Shown here: positions 35,203-45,598 of the stretch, piece by piece | Layout of the letters: each line of letters opens with the position of its first letter | Numbering within the stretch: the stretch's first letter is position 1 | Assembly (NCBI GenBank): GCA_958296295.1 | Contig: OY282460.1 | Span: 682,001 to 746,000 of the forward strand | Origin: an uncultured Pseudomonadales bacterium | GTDB taxonomy: Bacteria > Pseudomonadota > Gammaproteobacteria > Pseudomonadales > Azotimanducaceae | Length of the DNA stretch: 64,000 nucleotides | Direction of reading: 5' to 3' | The notes under the pieces: generated by a model | What the model was told of the DNA's origin: nothing | The model's input: the letters and a program-made list of their open reading frames with translations, nothing else | Databases searched by the model: none | Program-made: the position numbers and the translations under genes

Positions 35203-37549
35203 AAAACAGCGTGGTTTGGCGGTCGTCCCCCACCGCCCGATCGAAATCCAAGCCCAGCGCCCCGAGCACGGGCGCCGCCACCGGTCGCACTTGCTTGTTC
35301 AGATAGTGTTCGCGGTCCGGTTCGTGCTCCAGCGCGTCGAGCGGCTCCGGGCCGGCGACCGTCACCACATAGGCCACGATGCGGCCATTGCGTTGCGACT
35401 TGAGCGCCGCCGCCACATGCGGCGGCGTGTTGGCAGTGTACGCGGCGGGCGCTTTGCGCAAGCCCTTGTGGTAGGTGAGTTTGGCGTCTAGTTCGCCGGC
35501 GCGTAGCGCCGCGGCGGTTTGCGCGAGATAATCCTCCACTGGCCGGTTGGCGAACAGGCGGGCGTAGAGTTCGCGCTGCACGTCTTTGGCCAGCTCGGTC
35601 CAGTCTCGGCGCACCACCTCCAAGCCGACGAACTCCACCGCGGCTTGGCCGTCGACGAGGCCGGCGTAGCGTTTCCGGGCGCCGGCGCCGCCGTGCCGCA
35701 CGGGGGGCAGGAACAGCTTCCGGTACAGCTTCTCGAACTCCATTTCCAACCGGCTGGCCACGTCCCAGCGCCCGCGGATGTGCGCGCCGACCGCCTCGGT
35801 GATGGCGGCTGCGAGTTCCGGCCCGGCGGTTCGGGCCTGGGCCGCGTCCATGCCGGATCGCACGAAGACGCTGTCGGTGTCGCCGTAGAGCACATCGAAC
35901 CCGCGCGCCTCGAACCAGGCTTTCGACCATTGCAGCAAGTGCCGGCCCATGCCGGTTACGGCGTTGGCGATGGCCACGTTGTGGAAGCGGCACGCCGGGG
36001 TGCCGAGCACGCCGTAGAACGAGTTCATCAGAATCTTGATGGCTTGGGACGCCACCGAATCGCCGGCCTTTTTGGCCGCTTCGCGTTGTGGGAAGAGGCC
36101 ATCCAGGATGCTTGGCAGGATGGCGTCGCCGCGCCGAAAGGCCGCCTCGTCGGAAACGCGAATGTGCGACGCCGCCGATGCCGGGCTTGGCGGCGCGAAC
36201 GCCAACGGGTCCATGTTGAAGGTGCGGATGACGCTTGGGTAGAGGCTCTTGAAATCGAACACCCAGACGTTGTCGTGTATGCCGGTCACCGGCTCGAAAA
36301 CGTGTCCGCCGGCTTGGTGGCGGGAAACCCGCGCGTCCGCGGAACGCACCGACGGCGCGACGATCCGGCGCTTGCGGAGTGCCGCGAGATAGAGGAAATC
36401 GAAAGACGCGATGCTGGCGGCAACCCGATCAGGCGTCATGCCCGTGAGCCGGCTGCGGGCGAAGGCCAGCGTCACCAAATCGAGCTTCTCGACGATCTCG
36501 AGGGCCAAGCGCGCGTCGGCGCGGGCGTAGTTGGCGAAGGTCTCCAAATCGTCTTGGTAGCGGGCGGAAATGGCCTCGGCGCGGTTGTCGCCGTCGTCGC
36601 CGAGCGCCACCTTTCCCTCGCCAAGCACCGCGCGGGCGACGCCGTTCAGCGAGTAGTCTTCCATGCGCACGAAGGCGCCGCGCACGAGATCCATGCCGTC
36701 GAGCACCAGCCGACCGGGCACGGTCGCGTCGCCGCTGCCGAAGTAGCCGCGCGCCGGCCGCACCCGCACCGCGCCATCGTCGCGGCCGAGCCGCAGCGGC
36801 CGTTTGAGCCGCCGGGCGAAGCGCAGCAGGGCGGCGAGGTCGAAGTCGATGACATTCCAACCCGTCAGCACGTCCGGGTCGAGCGCCCGCACGCGGGCCG
36901 CGAAGGCGTCCAACGCCTCGGATTCGGTGGCGCAGCCGATGGCGCCGGCGGGCATCGACCGGCCTTGGCCGTCGACGATGTACACCTCGTCCACCCGCCC
37001 GGCCGGCGTCTCGCCGTACATCGCGATGGCAAGCAGCCGCGTGGCCTTCGGGTCTGTCTCTATGTCGAACGAAAGCACCGAGGGCGCTAGGCGCACGTCG
37101 GCCGGCGCCAGCACCGGATCGTCGTACACCCGAGTGATCCGCTCGCCCTTGGTGTGCGGGCCGAGGATGGCGCAGCCGCCGCGAATGTCGCGGTCTACCA
37201 GGTAGCGAACGGCGAAGCGCACGTCCGCCTCGAACGTGCGTACTCCCTCGGCCTGCAAGCGATCGCGCAGCGGCGGCGCGTCTTGCGGCGTCGGCACGTC
37301 CACGCGCACCACGCGGGCGCCTTGGAAGGTGTGTTTGCCGGTTTCGTATTGGCGCGCCGCACCGAGCCGCCGGGCTTTGGCGGCATCGGTTCGGCGGATG
37401 TGGAAGTGGGGCGTTTGGCGGTGGTCGCGCACCAAGAACGTGCCGCCGCCCTCCAGCGCGCCGTAGAGCTGCACCACCGGCGAGCCGTTTCGCAGGCGGT
37501 AGCTTGCCTGCAGAATGAAGCCCCGCGCCGCCCGCTCCCGCTCCCCCAC
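35201..37549 (-). CDS. polB: DNA polymerase II (family B)
   Basis: Family B DNA polymerase with 3'-5' proofreading, used for restart and translesion roles in E. coli. It is 782 aa from GTG 37549 (E. coli PolB is 783). Exonuclease motifs are SFDIETDPK near residue 160, LTGWNVIDFDL and YARADARLALEIVEKL. Polymerase motif A is DFKSLYPSVIRTFNMDP near 430, motif B KILMNSFYGVLG near 507 and motif C YGDTDSVFV near 553. The GTG was chosen because E. coli PolB begins a few residues before the same GFIL; an ATG at 37627 would overlap the SDR gene by 53 nt. Confidence 0.93.
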   Translation of the reverse strand: MGERERAARGFILQASYRLRNGSPVVQLYGALEGGGTFLVRDHRQTPHFHIRRTDAAKARRLGAARQYETGKHTFQGARVVRVDVPTPQDAPPLRDRLQAEGVRTFEADVRFAVRYLVDRDIRGGCAILGPHTKGERITRVYDDPVLAPADVRLAPSVLSFDIETDPKATRLLAIAMYGETPAGRVDEVYIVDGQGRSMPAGAIGCATESEALDAFAARVRALDPDVLTGWNVIDFDLAALLRFARRLKRPLRLGRDDGAVRVRPARGYFGSGDATVPGRLVLDGMDLVRGAFVRMEDYSLNGVARAVLGEGKVALGDDGDNRAEAISARYQDDLETFANYARADARLALEIVEKLDLVTLAFARSRLTGMTPDRVAASIASFDFLYLAALRKRRIVAPSVRSADARVSRHQAGGHVFEPVTGIHDNVWVFDFKSLYPSVIRTFNMDPLAFAPPSPASAASHIRVSDEAAFRRGDAILPSILDGLFPQREAAKKAGDSVASQAIKILMNSFYGVLGTPACRFHNVAIANAVTGMGRHLLQWSKAWFEARGFDVLYGDTDSVFVRSGMDAAQARTAGPELAAAITEAVGAHIRGRWDVASRLEMEFEKLYRKLFLPPVRHGGAGARKRYAGLVDGQAAVEFVGLEVVRRDWTELAKDVQRELYARLFANRPVEDYLAQTAAALRAGELDAKLTYHKGLRKAPAAYTANTPPHVAAALKSQRNGRIVAYVVTVAGPEPLDALEHEPDREHYLNKQVRPVAAPVLGALGLDFDRAVGDDRQTTLF

Positions 37550-37574
37550 GCGGGCTAGCCTGTGCGGCGCGCCG

Positions 37575-38357
37575 TCACCGCCACATGTGCGTGCCGCCGC
37601 AGACGGCGATGGCTTGGCCGGTGACATAGGCGCTCGCGTCGGACGCCAAGAACACGGCGATGCCTTTCAAGTCGTCGGCTTCGCCCAGGCGCCGCAGCGG
37701 CGTCGACGTCTCGGCGTTGCGTTTGGCCGTCTCGTTGTCCCACAGCGCGCGGGCGAAGTCCGTCTTGATCAGCCCTGGGCAGATGGCGTTCGCCCGCACG
37801 CCGTGCGGCCCGTACTCCAAGGCGAGGTTGCGCGCCAGCGCGATGTCCGCCAACTTGGAGATGGCGTAGGTGCCGAGGGAGAGCGATGGCGTGAAGGCGC
37901 CGGTGCTGGCGGTGATCATGATGGAACCGCCGCCTTTGGCGACCATGTCCTTGGCGACCATCTGGCACAGCCAGTGATTGGAACGGACGTTCGAGTTCAT
38001 GATCTTGTCGAACGCCGAATCCGGGATTTCCGCCATCGGCCCGTAAAACGGATTGACCCCGGCGTTCGCCACGACAATGTCAATAGGGCCAAGGCGCTCG
38101 CGGGTTTCGCCCACCAGCGCTTCCAACTGATCCTTGTAGCCGATGTTGCAGGCCACCGCCACGGCGCTGCCTTCGCCGCAGCGCGCGTTGATGCGCTCGC
38201 ACGCGGCTTCGCACTGATCGATCTTGCGGCTGGAAACCACCACCCGCGCACCGTGTTCGGCAAGGCCCTCCGCCATCGCGTAGCCCATGCCCTTGGAAGC
38301 GCCCGTGAGCAAGGCGACCTTGCCCGTCAAGTCGAACAGGCGGGTTTCAACTGCCAT
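37575..38357 (-). CDS. Short-chain dehydrogenase/reductase
   Basis: NAD(P)-dependent oxidoreductase of the classical SDR family, 260 aa. The cofactor motif TGASKGMGYAMAEGLAEHGA lies near residue 18, the NAG motif is VVANAGVNPFYG near 90, and the catalytic Ser-Tyr-Lys is in MITASTG and TYAISK near 147-163. PG motif ICPGLIKTDFA follows, and it ends GGTHMWR. Substrate unknown; close in pattern to alcohol dehydrogenase/KR-like SDRs. It lies 26 nt upstream of polB on the same strand. Confidence 0.93.
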   Translation of the reverse strand: MAVETRLFDLTGKVALLTGASKGMGYAMAEGLAEHGARVVVSSRKIDQCEAACERINARCGEGSAVAVACNIGYKDQLEALVGETRERLGPIDIVVANAGVNPFYGPMAEIPDSAFDKIMNSNVRSNHWLCQMVAKDMVAKGGGSIMITASTGAFTPSLSLGTYAISKLADIALARNLALEYGPHGVRANAICPGLIKTDFARALWDNETAKRNAETSTPLRRLGEADDLKGIAVFLASDASAYVTGQAIAVCGGTHMWR

Positions 38358-38525
38358 TTTTTGCTCCGGTTGTTCGGCACTGCGGCGTCGTGCCGCGTCC
38401 GAGCGGGATTGTAACCGGCTAGGGTGCGGCCTGTGGTGGGCACGTGTCGATTCAAGGCTGGTGCCCGCTGTGGGATGGGGTTAGGCCTTCGGTTCGATTT
38501 GAAGGCTAGGCCGGAGTGTGTGACC

Positions 38526-39860
38526 ATGCCCGGTCACAACGACTCCACTCATCCGGCGGACTCAATGAACGTGGCAAACGGTGGTTGCCCGCGGTCGCGG
38601 CGCTTAGGCGAGTTTCGCGAGGCACTGCGGGCCGATTTGGACTTTCACGGCGCCAACGGTAAGCACTCCAGACACGGCTGGCACCCCTTTCCCGCGAAGT
38701 TTCCGCCGCAACTGCCACAGTTCTTCATAGAACGGCTTTCGCGGCCTGGCGACGTCGTGCTCGACCCCATGTTTGGTTCCGGCACCACCGTTCTGGAGGC
38801 CGCACGGCTCGGCCGGCGGGCAGTGGGGTGCGATATCGATCCGCTTGCCCGCTTGATAACAGAGGCCAAACTCGGCCGGGTGGCTCCTTCGGAGGCGCTG
38901 CGCGTCGGCAACACCGTCGTAGAGCAGGCGCGATGCCGCATCCACGAGCGCCCCGCTGCTCTGCAGGCTGCGTTGACCCAACGTTTGGACGGCAAGACGC
39001 GAGCTTTCGTGGACTATTGGTTTCGCCCGGAGCAACAGCTAGAACTCGTCGCGCTGCTCGACGCCATCGAGTCGTGTGCGCCGGGCCGACTGCGAATGTT
39101 CATGGAGATGGTGTTCTCGTCCACGATCATCGCCAAGTCCGGCGGTGTGTCGCTGGCCCGTGATCTCGCCCACACGCGGCCGCACCGGGTATTGGGCAAG
39201 GAACCCAAATCCGCGCTGGAGGAGTTCGCGAAGAAACTGAAGTCCGCACTTGCGAACGCCGGCGATGGCGTTGCCCCGATAGAAGCCGACATCCGCGCAA
39301 AGAGCGCTGAGGACACGGGTTTGCCGTGTTGCAGCGTGGACCTCATCGTCACATCGCCGCCTTACGCCAACAACGCGATCGACTACATGCGGGCGCACAA
39401 GTTTTCATTGGTGTGGCTCGGCTGGAAGATCAGCGATCTCACCGACATTCGCGCCCGGTACCTCGGCCACGAGGCTGCGGCAACCCGCGTGTTCAATCCG
39501 TTGCCGACTCCGTGCGAGAACACTATAGCGCGGCTCCGGCACGTTGACCGGAAGAAAGCGGCCGCACTGCGTAGATACTTCGGCGAGATGACGTCCGTCA
39601 TCGGCGAAATGCACCGCGTAATGAAAAGAGGGTGTTGTGCCGTGATCGTTGTGGGCACCTCGAATCTGCGCGGCATTGACGTGGAAACGCAAAGGGGGCT
39701 GGCCGCGATTGGTGAGTCGGTAGGGTTCGAACTGGTTCACATCGGTTCGCGGCGGCTGGATAGAGACAAGCGGATGCTGCCGGCACGCTGGGGCGGCGGA
39801 CGAGCAACCCAGATCGAGAAGCGCATGCACGAAGAGCACGTCATCGGGTTGATGAAGTGA
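38526..39860 (+). CDS. SPPY-type DNA methyltransferase, probable modification partner of the NgoMIV-like enzyme
   Basis: Amino-methylating DNA methyltransferase (N4-cytosine or N6-adenine), 444 aa. The SAM motif is VVLDPMFGSGTTVLEA near residue 79 and the catalytic motif is VTSPPYANNAIDYM near 276. SPPY favours N4-cytosine, but the class is not certain. HGWHPFPAKFPPQLPQFF precedes motif I, a pattern common in this class. The start ATG 38526 has GGAG 9 nt upstream; a GTG at 38424 and an ATG at 38565 are alternatives. Its stop overlaps the endonuclease start (GTGA), a normal restriction-modification gene pairing. Confidence 0.87.
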   Translation: MPGHNDSTHPADSMNVANGGCPRSRRLGEFREALRADLDFHGANGKHSRHGWHPFPAKFPPQLPQFFIERLSRPGDVVLDPMFGSGTTVLEAARLGRRAVGCDIDPLARLITEAKLGRVAPSEALRVGNTVVEQARCRIHERPAALQAALTQRLDGKTRAFVDYWFRPEQQLELVALLDAIESCAPGRLRMFMEMVFSSTIIAKSGGVSLARDLAHTRPHRVLGKEPKSALEEFAKKLKSALANAGDGVAPIEADIRAKSAEDTGLPCCSVDLIVTSPPYANNAIDYMRAHKFSLVWLGWKISDLTDIRARYLGHEAAATRVFNPLPTPCENTIARLRHVDRKKAAALRRYFGEMTSVIGEMHRVMKRGCCAVIVVGTSNLRGIDVETQRGLAAIGESVGFELVHIGSRRLDRDKRMLPARWGGGRATQIEKRMHEEHVIGLMK

Positions 39861-40690
39861 CGCCGGGAAGGGTTGCCGCGTTGCGCAGGACTTATCACGT
39901 TCGGATATGTAACGACGTCTTGCGCCTTAATTCGGATGCTGTCCCGAACAATGCGGACAGTAGCAGTGCGTCGAGCTCAGCCATCGGCCGGCGCATTGTT
40001 GACCGTATCGGACTGAACGTCAGAAGAGGCACAATCGCTGGACAAACGGCTGGCAGGGAGTTCGAGGCCGCGACTAGGGACTTCCTAGAAAAGTCGTTCA
40101 GCCGGCTAGGGCACCTCCGGCCCGGAGACTGGGAGTTTTCGTTGGGTGGGAATATCGGCGACTACGAGCAATACAACCACCTGCGCGACGTCCGACGTGC
40201 TATCGAAGAAAACGAAACACTGCGTGTTGTCTTCGGTGACTACATCGTCAAACCGGACATAGTGGTGTGCCGTCGGCCCGTGGATGATGTCCATATCGAC
40301 AAGTGCGGTATTCTGATCGGTAACGACCCGGTGGCGGAGTACACGCCATTACGAGCCGTGAACTCAAACGCGAACATCCTGCACGCTAGTGTGTCGTGCA
40401 AGTGGACGATCCGGAGCGACCGTTCTCAGAATGCGCGTACGGAAGGTCTTAACTTGGTGCGGAATCGCAAAGGGCCAACACCTCACATCGTGGTAGTCGT
40501 CGGTGAACCACTGCCGGCGCGCATTGCGTCACTTGCGTTTGGGACAGGAGACATCGACTGCATCTACCACTTTGCGTTGCAGGAGTTGCAGGATGCCGTT
40601 GAGGGGTCTGACGAGAATCTCCTTAACGCGCTAGTTGAGGGCAGACGCCTGCGTGACATTAGTGACCTACCCTTTGACTTGGCAATGTGA
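39857..40690 (+). CDS. NgoMIV-family type II restriction endonuclease
   Basis: Predicted endonuclease of the NgoMIV/Cfr10I/Bse634I group, 277 aa. NgoMIV itself cuts G/CCGGC. The catalytic pattern PD-x47-K-x13-E of this group is complete: Asp134 in VKPDIVV, Lys182 in ASVSCKWTIRSDRSQNARTE and Glu196 at the end of that stretch. Flanking blocks typical of NgoMIV are GLNLVRNRKGPTPHIVVVV, FGTGDIDCIYHFALQELQ and the C-terminal GRRLRDISDLPFDLAM, and RPGDW lies in the N-terminal half. Recognition of GCCGGC is inferred from family. The GTG overlaps the methyltransferase stop. The gene is visibly richer in A/T than its neighbours, consistent with transfer. It ends 87 bp before the tRNA. Confidence 0.88.
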   Translation: MTPGRVAALRRTYHVRICNDVLRLNSDAVPNNADSSSASSSAIGRRIVDRIGLNVRRGTIAGQTAGREFEAATRDFLEKSFSRLGHLRPGDWEFSLGGNIGDYEQYNHLRDVRRAIEENETLRVVFGDYIVKPDIVVCRRPVDDVHIDKCGILIGNDPVAEYTPLRAVNSNANILHASVSCKWTIRSDRSQNARTEGLNLVRNRKGPTPHIVVVVGEPLPARIASLAFGTGDIDCIYHFALQELQDAVEGSDENLLNALVEGRRLRDISDLPFDLAM

Positions 40691-40777
40691 CCAAGTGCTT
40701 GGGTTGGCGCTAACGTCCCACCAAGGGCCACCCCGTCGCACATGCTCCGGTGCGCTTCTGTTATGGTAGCCGGCGTA

Positions 40778-40854
<77 letters not shown>

Positions 40855-40862
40855 ATCCGCCA

Positions 40863-42278
40863 TCACGGCCGTCGCATTTCCACAACAGATTCGTAGAGCC
40901 GCTCTCCGGCGGCGGCGCCGGTGCGCACGCTGGAGTTGACGATGCTGTTGCCCACCCGCGTGTCGCGCGGGCGATGGATGTCCACCACCGCCAATCCGCA
41001 AGTCTCGGCGATGCGAGCGAAGAAGCGGTCGGTGGGCACCGGCACTCCTTGCAGAATGCTGTTGCCGATCACCACGAGTGCTGTTCCGCCTGGGCGCAGA
41101 CACCACTTGGCGGCGTTGGCGAAGCGAACGCAGTCGTTGAAGTACAGCGCGGCGTAGTTGGCCCAGCCGTGGCCGCCGTAGATGCCCTTGTGCGGATTGC
41201 GCTCGCGCACTTGGCGCAGCGTTTCCCTTATCTCTTCATCCGAAATCGTCGCGTCGAGGGCCACTTCGTCTCTATCGCGAGCGTTCTGCCAATAGGTGCC
41301 GAAGTTCAACGCTTCCAGGCGCTTCAAGTCGCTAGGCGCCGCGCAAAAGCCGAGCCAATAGAGATGCGGACGGGTGTTGCGGCCGTAGTGGTAGTTGTTG
41401 AGGTAGGGCGGCGAGGTGACGAGCAAGTCGACGTTGCCGGCCCCGACGTCCCGGTAGCCGTGGAAGAACGACTTCTCGATGACGTGGCCGTCCCGGCGCC
41501 GGCGCGTCGCGCGCTGGCGTCGATACCAAGCCGCGTCGTCGGCCATCTGTTCCATCTTGCTGGCCAGCGTTTCAACGACGGGAAAGTCGCCCACTTCCGG
41601 GCGTCCCGCGGCGGCCTTGCGGCCCAAACTGGGTTCATAGGAGTAGTTGGAATAGTTCACCATCGTGGCGGCGAATGCCAGGCGAGCGGCATCGGCGGTC
41701 AGGCCGGCGTTTGCGCCGATGCAATCCAGCGCCAAGAGCACCTTGCGTTCCACCGCTGGGCTGTAGAAGGGAGCTCGGGTGCGGAAGCCGGGCGGCGGCG
41801 TCGTCCGCGGCGGCGTGGCTCGATGCAAAGCGTCGTGGACGTGGATCATCAACGCCCGCGCCGCTTCGCGCAGTTTCGGCGGCGACAAACGGTGCGCCTT
41901 CAGCTTGGTTCGCGCGGCGAATGCCGCGTAGGGATTGATCTCGAAACCGATGGCTTCGTGGCCGGCCAAATCGGCCTCCACCAACGTCGTGCCAACGCCC
42001 GCGAACGGGTCCAGCACAACGCCCGGCGCAACCATGAACCGCGCCAAGGCGTCCTGCACGAAGTGCTTGGAATAGCCGGCGATCCAAGGCACCCAACGGT
42101 GGACCGGCGTGTCGCGGTTGGCCATGAAGGCGGGGTCGCGGAAAGACCCTTGGGCCGCGTCCGCGGCGGTGTTGCCGTTTCCGGAATCCGCCAGCAGGTC
42201 AATCTGTACGGAACTCGGCACCGCTACGCTTGGGGTGGCCGGGTCTCGGCTTGCGGGGTGTTCGGCGAGTGGTTCCAT
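40863..42278 (-). CDS. Second SPPY-type DNA methyltransferase
   Basis: Amino-methylating DNA methyltransferase, 471 aa from ATG 42278. Motif I VVLDPFAGVGTTLVEADLAG is near residue 86, and the catalytic VTSPPYLNNYHYGRNTRP is near 286. PHLYWLGF follows in a position parallel to VWLGWK in the first methyltransferase, so the two share a class. A TTG at 42311 overlaps the lolA stop and is a possible longer start. No endonuclease is adjacent on this strand; it could be an orphan or a second protecting enzyme for the island. Its 3' end is 8 nt from the tRNA CCA end. Confidence 0.85.
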   Translation of the reverse strand: MEPLAEHPASRDPATPSVAVPSSVQIDLLADSGNGNTAADAAQGSFRDPAFMANRDTPVHRWVPWIAGYSKHFVQDALARFMVAPGVVLDPFAGVGTTLVEADLAGHEAIGFEINPYAAFAARTKLKAHRLSPPKLREAARALMIHVHDALHRATPPRTTPPPGFRTRAPFYSPAVERKVLLALDCIGANAGLTADAARLAFAATMVNYSNYSYEPSLGRKAAAGRPEVGDFPVVETLASKMEQMADDAAWYRRQRATRRRRDGHVIEKSFFHGYRDVGAGNVDLLVTSPPYLNNYHYGRNTRPHLYWLGFCAAPSDLKRLEALNFGTYWQNARDRDEVALDATISDEEIRETLRQVRERNPHKGIYGGHGWANYAALYFNDCVRFANAAKWCLRPGGTALVVIGNSILQGVPVPTDRFFARIAETCGLAVVDIHRPRDTRVGNSIVNSSVRTGAAAGERLYESVVEMRRP

Positions 42279-42307
42279 GCGGATGGCTCTCGCACCGGGT
42301 GCGCCAA

Positions 42308-42982
42308 TCAAGGCGAGGCGGCACTCCCGGCCGGTGCCACGGGCACGTCCCCGATCACATCCGCCCCTTCCGGCACCTCGAACGTGAACAGCCGAGGCGG
42401 CAGGGACGGATTCTTGCGGGCGTCGTGGAAAGTGGTGCTGGTGCGCTGGTCGAGGTGGTCCACGATGTCCAGTCCCGCCAAGGCGTTCTGCGCCGAAAAA
42501 GCGAGGGTCATGTGGTGGAACACGGACGCCTCGTCATGGGGCGTGAGCACGAACCGCAATTCGCCTTCGTCGGCCTCGTCGGCGCGAACATCGAAGTGGG
42601 CGGCCAGATCGTCGGCCGTGCCGGCGAGGAACACCGCCGGCGTGCCGTCGATGGACTCGGCCAAAGGTTGCACGGAAACCTGCTCCAAGTCCGGATCGAA
42701 CACCCACAGGGATTCACCGTCCGCCAGCACCAGTTGCGGATAGGGCTCGTCCGTTTCCCAGCGCAAACGGTGCGGCCGTTGCCAGTGCAAGGTGCCGGTC
42801 GTGGTCTGCAACGGCTCGCCGAACTGGTTCATCACCACCTGCTCGAAGTTCGCCTGGAAGCTGCTCAAGCCGGCCAGCAATTCCGCAAGGCGGGCGCTGT
42901 CGGCGGCCATCGCCGGGGCGCCGAAGCCGAGCGCGCACGCCAACGGCGCGGCTTGCCAGCGGCGTGGCCACGTGAACGTCAA
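42308..42982 (-). CDS. lolA: Outer-membrane lipoprotein carrier LolA
   Basis: Periplasmic chaperone that moves lipoproteins from LolCDE to LolB. It is 224 aa, including a signal peptide ending FGAPAMA at about residue 26. Family blocks are visible: [40 protein letters not shown] and [16 protein letters not shown]. The start is TTG 42982, overlapping the ftsK stop (TTGA); no upstream ATG fits. The ftsK-lolA order is as in E. coli. Confidence 0.92.
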   Translation of the reverse strand: MTFTWPRRWQAAPLACALGFGAPAMAADSARLAELLAGLSSFQANFEQVVMNQFGEPLQTTTGTLHWQRPHRLRWETDEPYPQLVLADGESLWVFDPDLEQVSVQPLAESIDGTPAVFLAGTADDLAAHFDVRADEADEGELRFVLTPHDEASVFHHMTLAFSAQNALAGLDIVDHLDQRTSTTFHDARKNPSLPPRLFTFEVPEGADVIGDVPVAPAGSAASP

Positions 42983-45477
42983 AGCGCCTCCTCGGTCTGG
43001 GGCGCGCGCCGGGCCAGCACTTCGCGGTTGCCCTGGCTGTCCATCGCAGACACCACGCCCGCCTCCTCCATCGCTTCGATCAGACGGGCGGCGCGGTTGT
43101 AGCCGATGCGCAACCGCCGCTGCACGGAGGAGATGGACGCCCGGCGGGATTCCAAAACGAACTCCACGGCCTCGTCGTAAAGCGGCTCTTTGGAATCGCC
43201 GCCGCCGCGGCCCTTGCCGTCGTCGCTGAAGTCCACCGTGCCGGGGATGTCCGTATCCACGCCACCCGCCACCACCTCCGCCAGGTAGTCCGGTTGCGCA
43301 CGCGCCTTCCAGTCCGCGGCCACGGCATGCACCTCTTCGTCCGAGACGAACGCGCCGTGGACGCGCTCCGGCACGCTCGTGCCGGGAGGCAGGAACAACA
43401 TGTCGCCGTGGCCGAGGAGCTGTTCGGCGCCGCCCTGATCCAAGATTGTGCGGGAGTCGATGCGGCTGGACACCTGGAAGGAGAGGCGGGCCGGAATGTT
43501 GGCCTTGATGAGGCCCGTGATCACGTCCACCGACGGACGCTGCGTGGCCAGCACCAAATGGATGCCGGCGGCGCGGGCCTTCTGGGCGATGCGGGCTATG
43601 AGCTGCTCCACCTTCTTGCCCACGATCATCATCATGTCCGCGAACTCGTCGATGACCACGACGATGTACGGCAACGACTCGAGTTCCGGCGCCGGCTGTT
43701 CGGCGTCCTGGGGCCACAGCGGATCGGCGATGGGCTGGCCTTGCTCGCGCCCGCTCGCCAAGCGCTTGTTGAAGCCGCCGATGTTGCGCACGCCGAGGCT
43801 GGCCATCAGCTTGTAGCGCCGTTCCATTTCCGCGACGCACCAGTTGAGCGCTTGCGCGGCGTCCTTCATGTCCGTCACCACGGGCGTCAGCAGATGGGGA
43901 ATGCCGTCGTACACGGCGAGTTCCAGCATCTTCGGATCCACAAGAATGAGGCGGAGCTCGTCCGGCCCCGCCTTGTAGAGCATGGACAACAGCATGGCGT
44001 TGATGCCGACGGACTTGCCCGAGCCGGTGGTGCCGGCCACGAGAAGGTGCGGCATTCTGCCGATGTCCGACATCACCGGGACGCCGGCGATGTCTTTGCC
44101 GAGGGCCAGCGTGAGGGGCGAGTCCGCTTTGTCGAATTGCCGCGAAGAGAGAATCTCCTTCAGGCGCACCGTTTCGCGCTTCTCGTTCGGTATCTCGATG
44201 CCGACCACGGATTTGCCGGGGATGATCTCCACGATGCGCACGCTCACAACGGCCAGCGAACGCGCCAAGTCCTTGGCGAGGCCGGTGATCTTGCTCACCT
44301 TCACGCCCGCCGCCGGCTGCAACTCGAACCGCGTGACCACCGGGCCGGGTTGCACCGAAACCACCTCGGCCAGCACCTTGAAGTCCGCCAGCTTCTCCTC
44401 CAACAGGCGCGACACCGCCTCCAGCCACTCGCGGGAGTAGCCGCCGGTCTTCAGGCGGTCGTATTCCTCCAGCAGGTCCAGCGCGGGAAAACCAACATCC
44501 TCCGCAGGCTGGGCGGCGGCTTGCGTCGCGGCCTTGGCCGGGCGCGGCTTGGCCACGTCCACCGATAGACCCGCCGGCACTTCCGCGGCTGCTGGCGCAG
44601 CGGCTTGGGCGGGTGCGACGCCCACAGTCGGCTCCACGGGCGCCTTTGTTTCGGCCGTCGGCAGCGGGTCGGCGGCCGTCGTGCCGCGGGGCGGGGCAAG
44701 CGCCTCCGCGATCGGCGCCTCGGCTTGTGCCGCTCGGCGCGGGGCTTCTGGTGCGGCTCGTCGAACCCTAGGCAAAGAGCCTGCCAGTGCGTGGACGCCG
44801 CGCCCGGCAAGAGTCCAGCCATGCCGGGCGAGCCGGGACGTCGCCTTGGCGAAAGCGTGCAGCGCGCGTCCGGTCCACTCCGCCAATTGCAGCCAAGAGT
44901 AGCCAATCGCCGCTTGCGTGCCGATCATCAACACCGCCAAGGCGCAAAGCGTGAGGCCGGCGGGATTCAGGAGCGGCAGCCCGAACCGCGCGACGCTGCC
45001 GCCGAGCGCCCCGCCGGTGCCGGCCGGCAGCGTGCCGCCGCCGGCGACATGCAGACTCAACAGCACGCAGATGCCGGCCACAGCCGCCGCGAAACCGCCA
45101 ATTCGCACCGCCACCCAAGACCACGCCTCGGCGCCGGATCGCTCGGCGCGGCGGCCCGGCCGCAGCAGAAGGATGGCTGCCGCGGCGATGCCGGTGGGAA
45201 AAAGATACGCGGCCCAGCCGAACGCAAGCAACGCGATGTCCGCCGTGTAGGCGCCGCTTTGCCCAACCCAGTTGGAAACCGCAAGATCCGAGCCGTCGAA
45301 CGTCCACGCCGGATCCATCGCCGAGTAGGAGACGATGGCGAGCAGCAAGAACACCGCCACCGCCACTGCCGCGACCAAGCCGATCTCCTGCACGGGAACG
45401 CCGCCACGGTGACCGCGACGCGATTGGGGAATGCGCGAAGCGCTTGCGCGAAACGTGGGCATGACGGGGAAGTCCAT
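42979..45477 (-). CDS. ftsK: DNA translocase FtsK
   Basis: Septal membrane-anchored DNA pump for chromosome dimer resolution and division. It is 832 aa, shorter than E. coli FtsK because the Pro/Gln linker is short. The N-terminal part has four transmembrane segments (for example [20 protein letters not shown]). The motor has Walker [19 protein letters not shown] near residue 480 and Walker [15 protein letters not shown] near 605. The winged-helix gamma domain ([20 protein letters not shown]) lies near 775-800. ATG 45477 was chosen for GGGAG close upstream; ATG 45462 is an alternative. Confidence 0.95.
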   Translation of the reverse strand: MDFPVMPTFRASASRIPQSRRGHRGGVPVQEIGLVAAVAVAVFLLLAIVSYSAMDPAWTFDGSDLAVSNWVGQSGAYTADIALLAFGWAAYLFPTGIAAAAILLLRPGRRAERSGAEAWSWVAVRIGGFAAAVAGICVLLSLHVAGGGTLPAGTGGALGGSVARFGLPLLNPAGLTLCALAVLMIGTQAAIGYSWLQLAEWTGRALHAFAKATSRLARHGWTLAGRGVHALAGSLPRVRRAAPEAPRRAAQAEAPIAEALAPPRGTTAADPLPTAETKAPVEPTVGVAPAQAAAPAAAEVPAGLSVDVAKPRPAKAATQAAAQPAEDVGFPALDLLEEYDRLKTGGYSREWLEAVSRLLEEKLADFKVLAEVVSVQPGPVVTRFELQPAAGVKVSKITGLAKDLARSLAVVSVRIVEIIPGKSVVGIEIPNEKRETVRLKEILSSRQFDKADSPLTLALGKDIAGVPVMSDIGRMPHLLVAGTTGSGKSVGINAMLLSMLYKAGPDELRLILVDPKMLELAVYDGIPHLLTPVVTDMKDAAQALNWCVAEMERRYKLMASLGVRNIGGFNKRLASGREQGQPIADPLWPQDAEQPAPELESLPYIVVVIDEFADMMMIVGKKVEQLIARIAQKARAAGIHLVLATQRPSVDVITGLIKANIPARLSFQVSSRIDSRTILDQGGAEQLLGHGDMLFLPPGTSVPERVHGAFVSDEEVHAVAADWKARAQPDYLAEVVAGGVDTDIPGTVDFSDDGKGRGGGDSKEPLYDEAVEFVLESRRASISSVQRRLRIGYNRAARLIEAMEEAGVVSAMDSQGNREVLARRAPQTEEAL

Positions 45478-45598
45478 TTCTCCCAGCGGTGGACGCGAGT
45501 ATAGCCCTCGCCTCGGCGGGCGACAAACGCGGTGCCGGCACGGCGCCCGACCTCCAATCAGCCGCGTGTCCGGCATACCGGTTGATTGGCAACGATCC

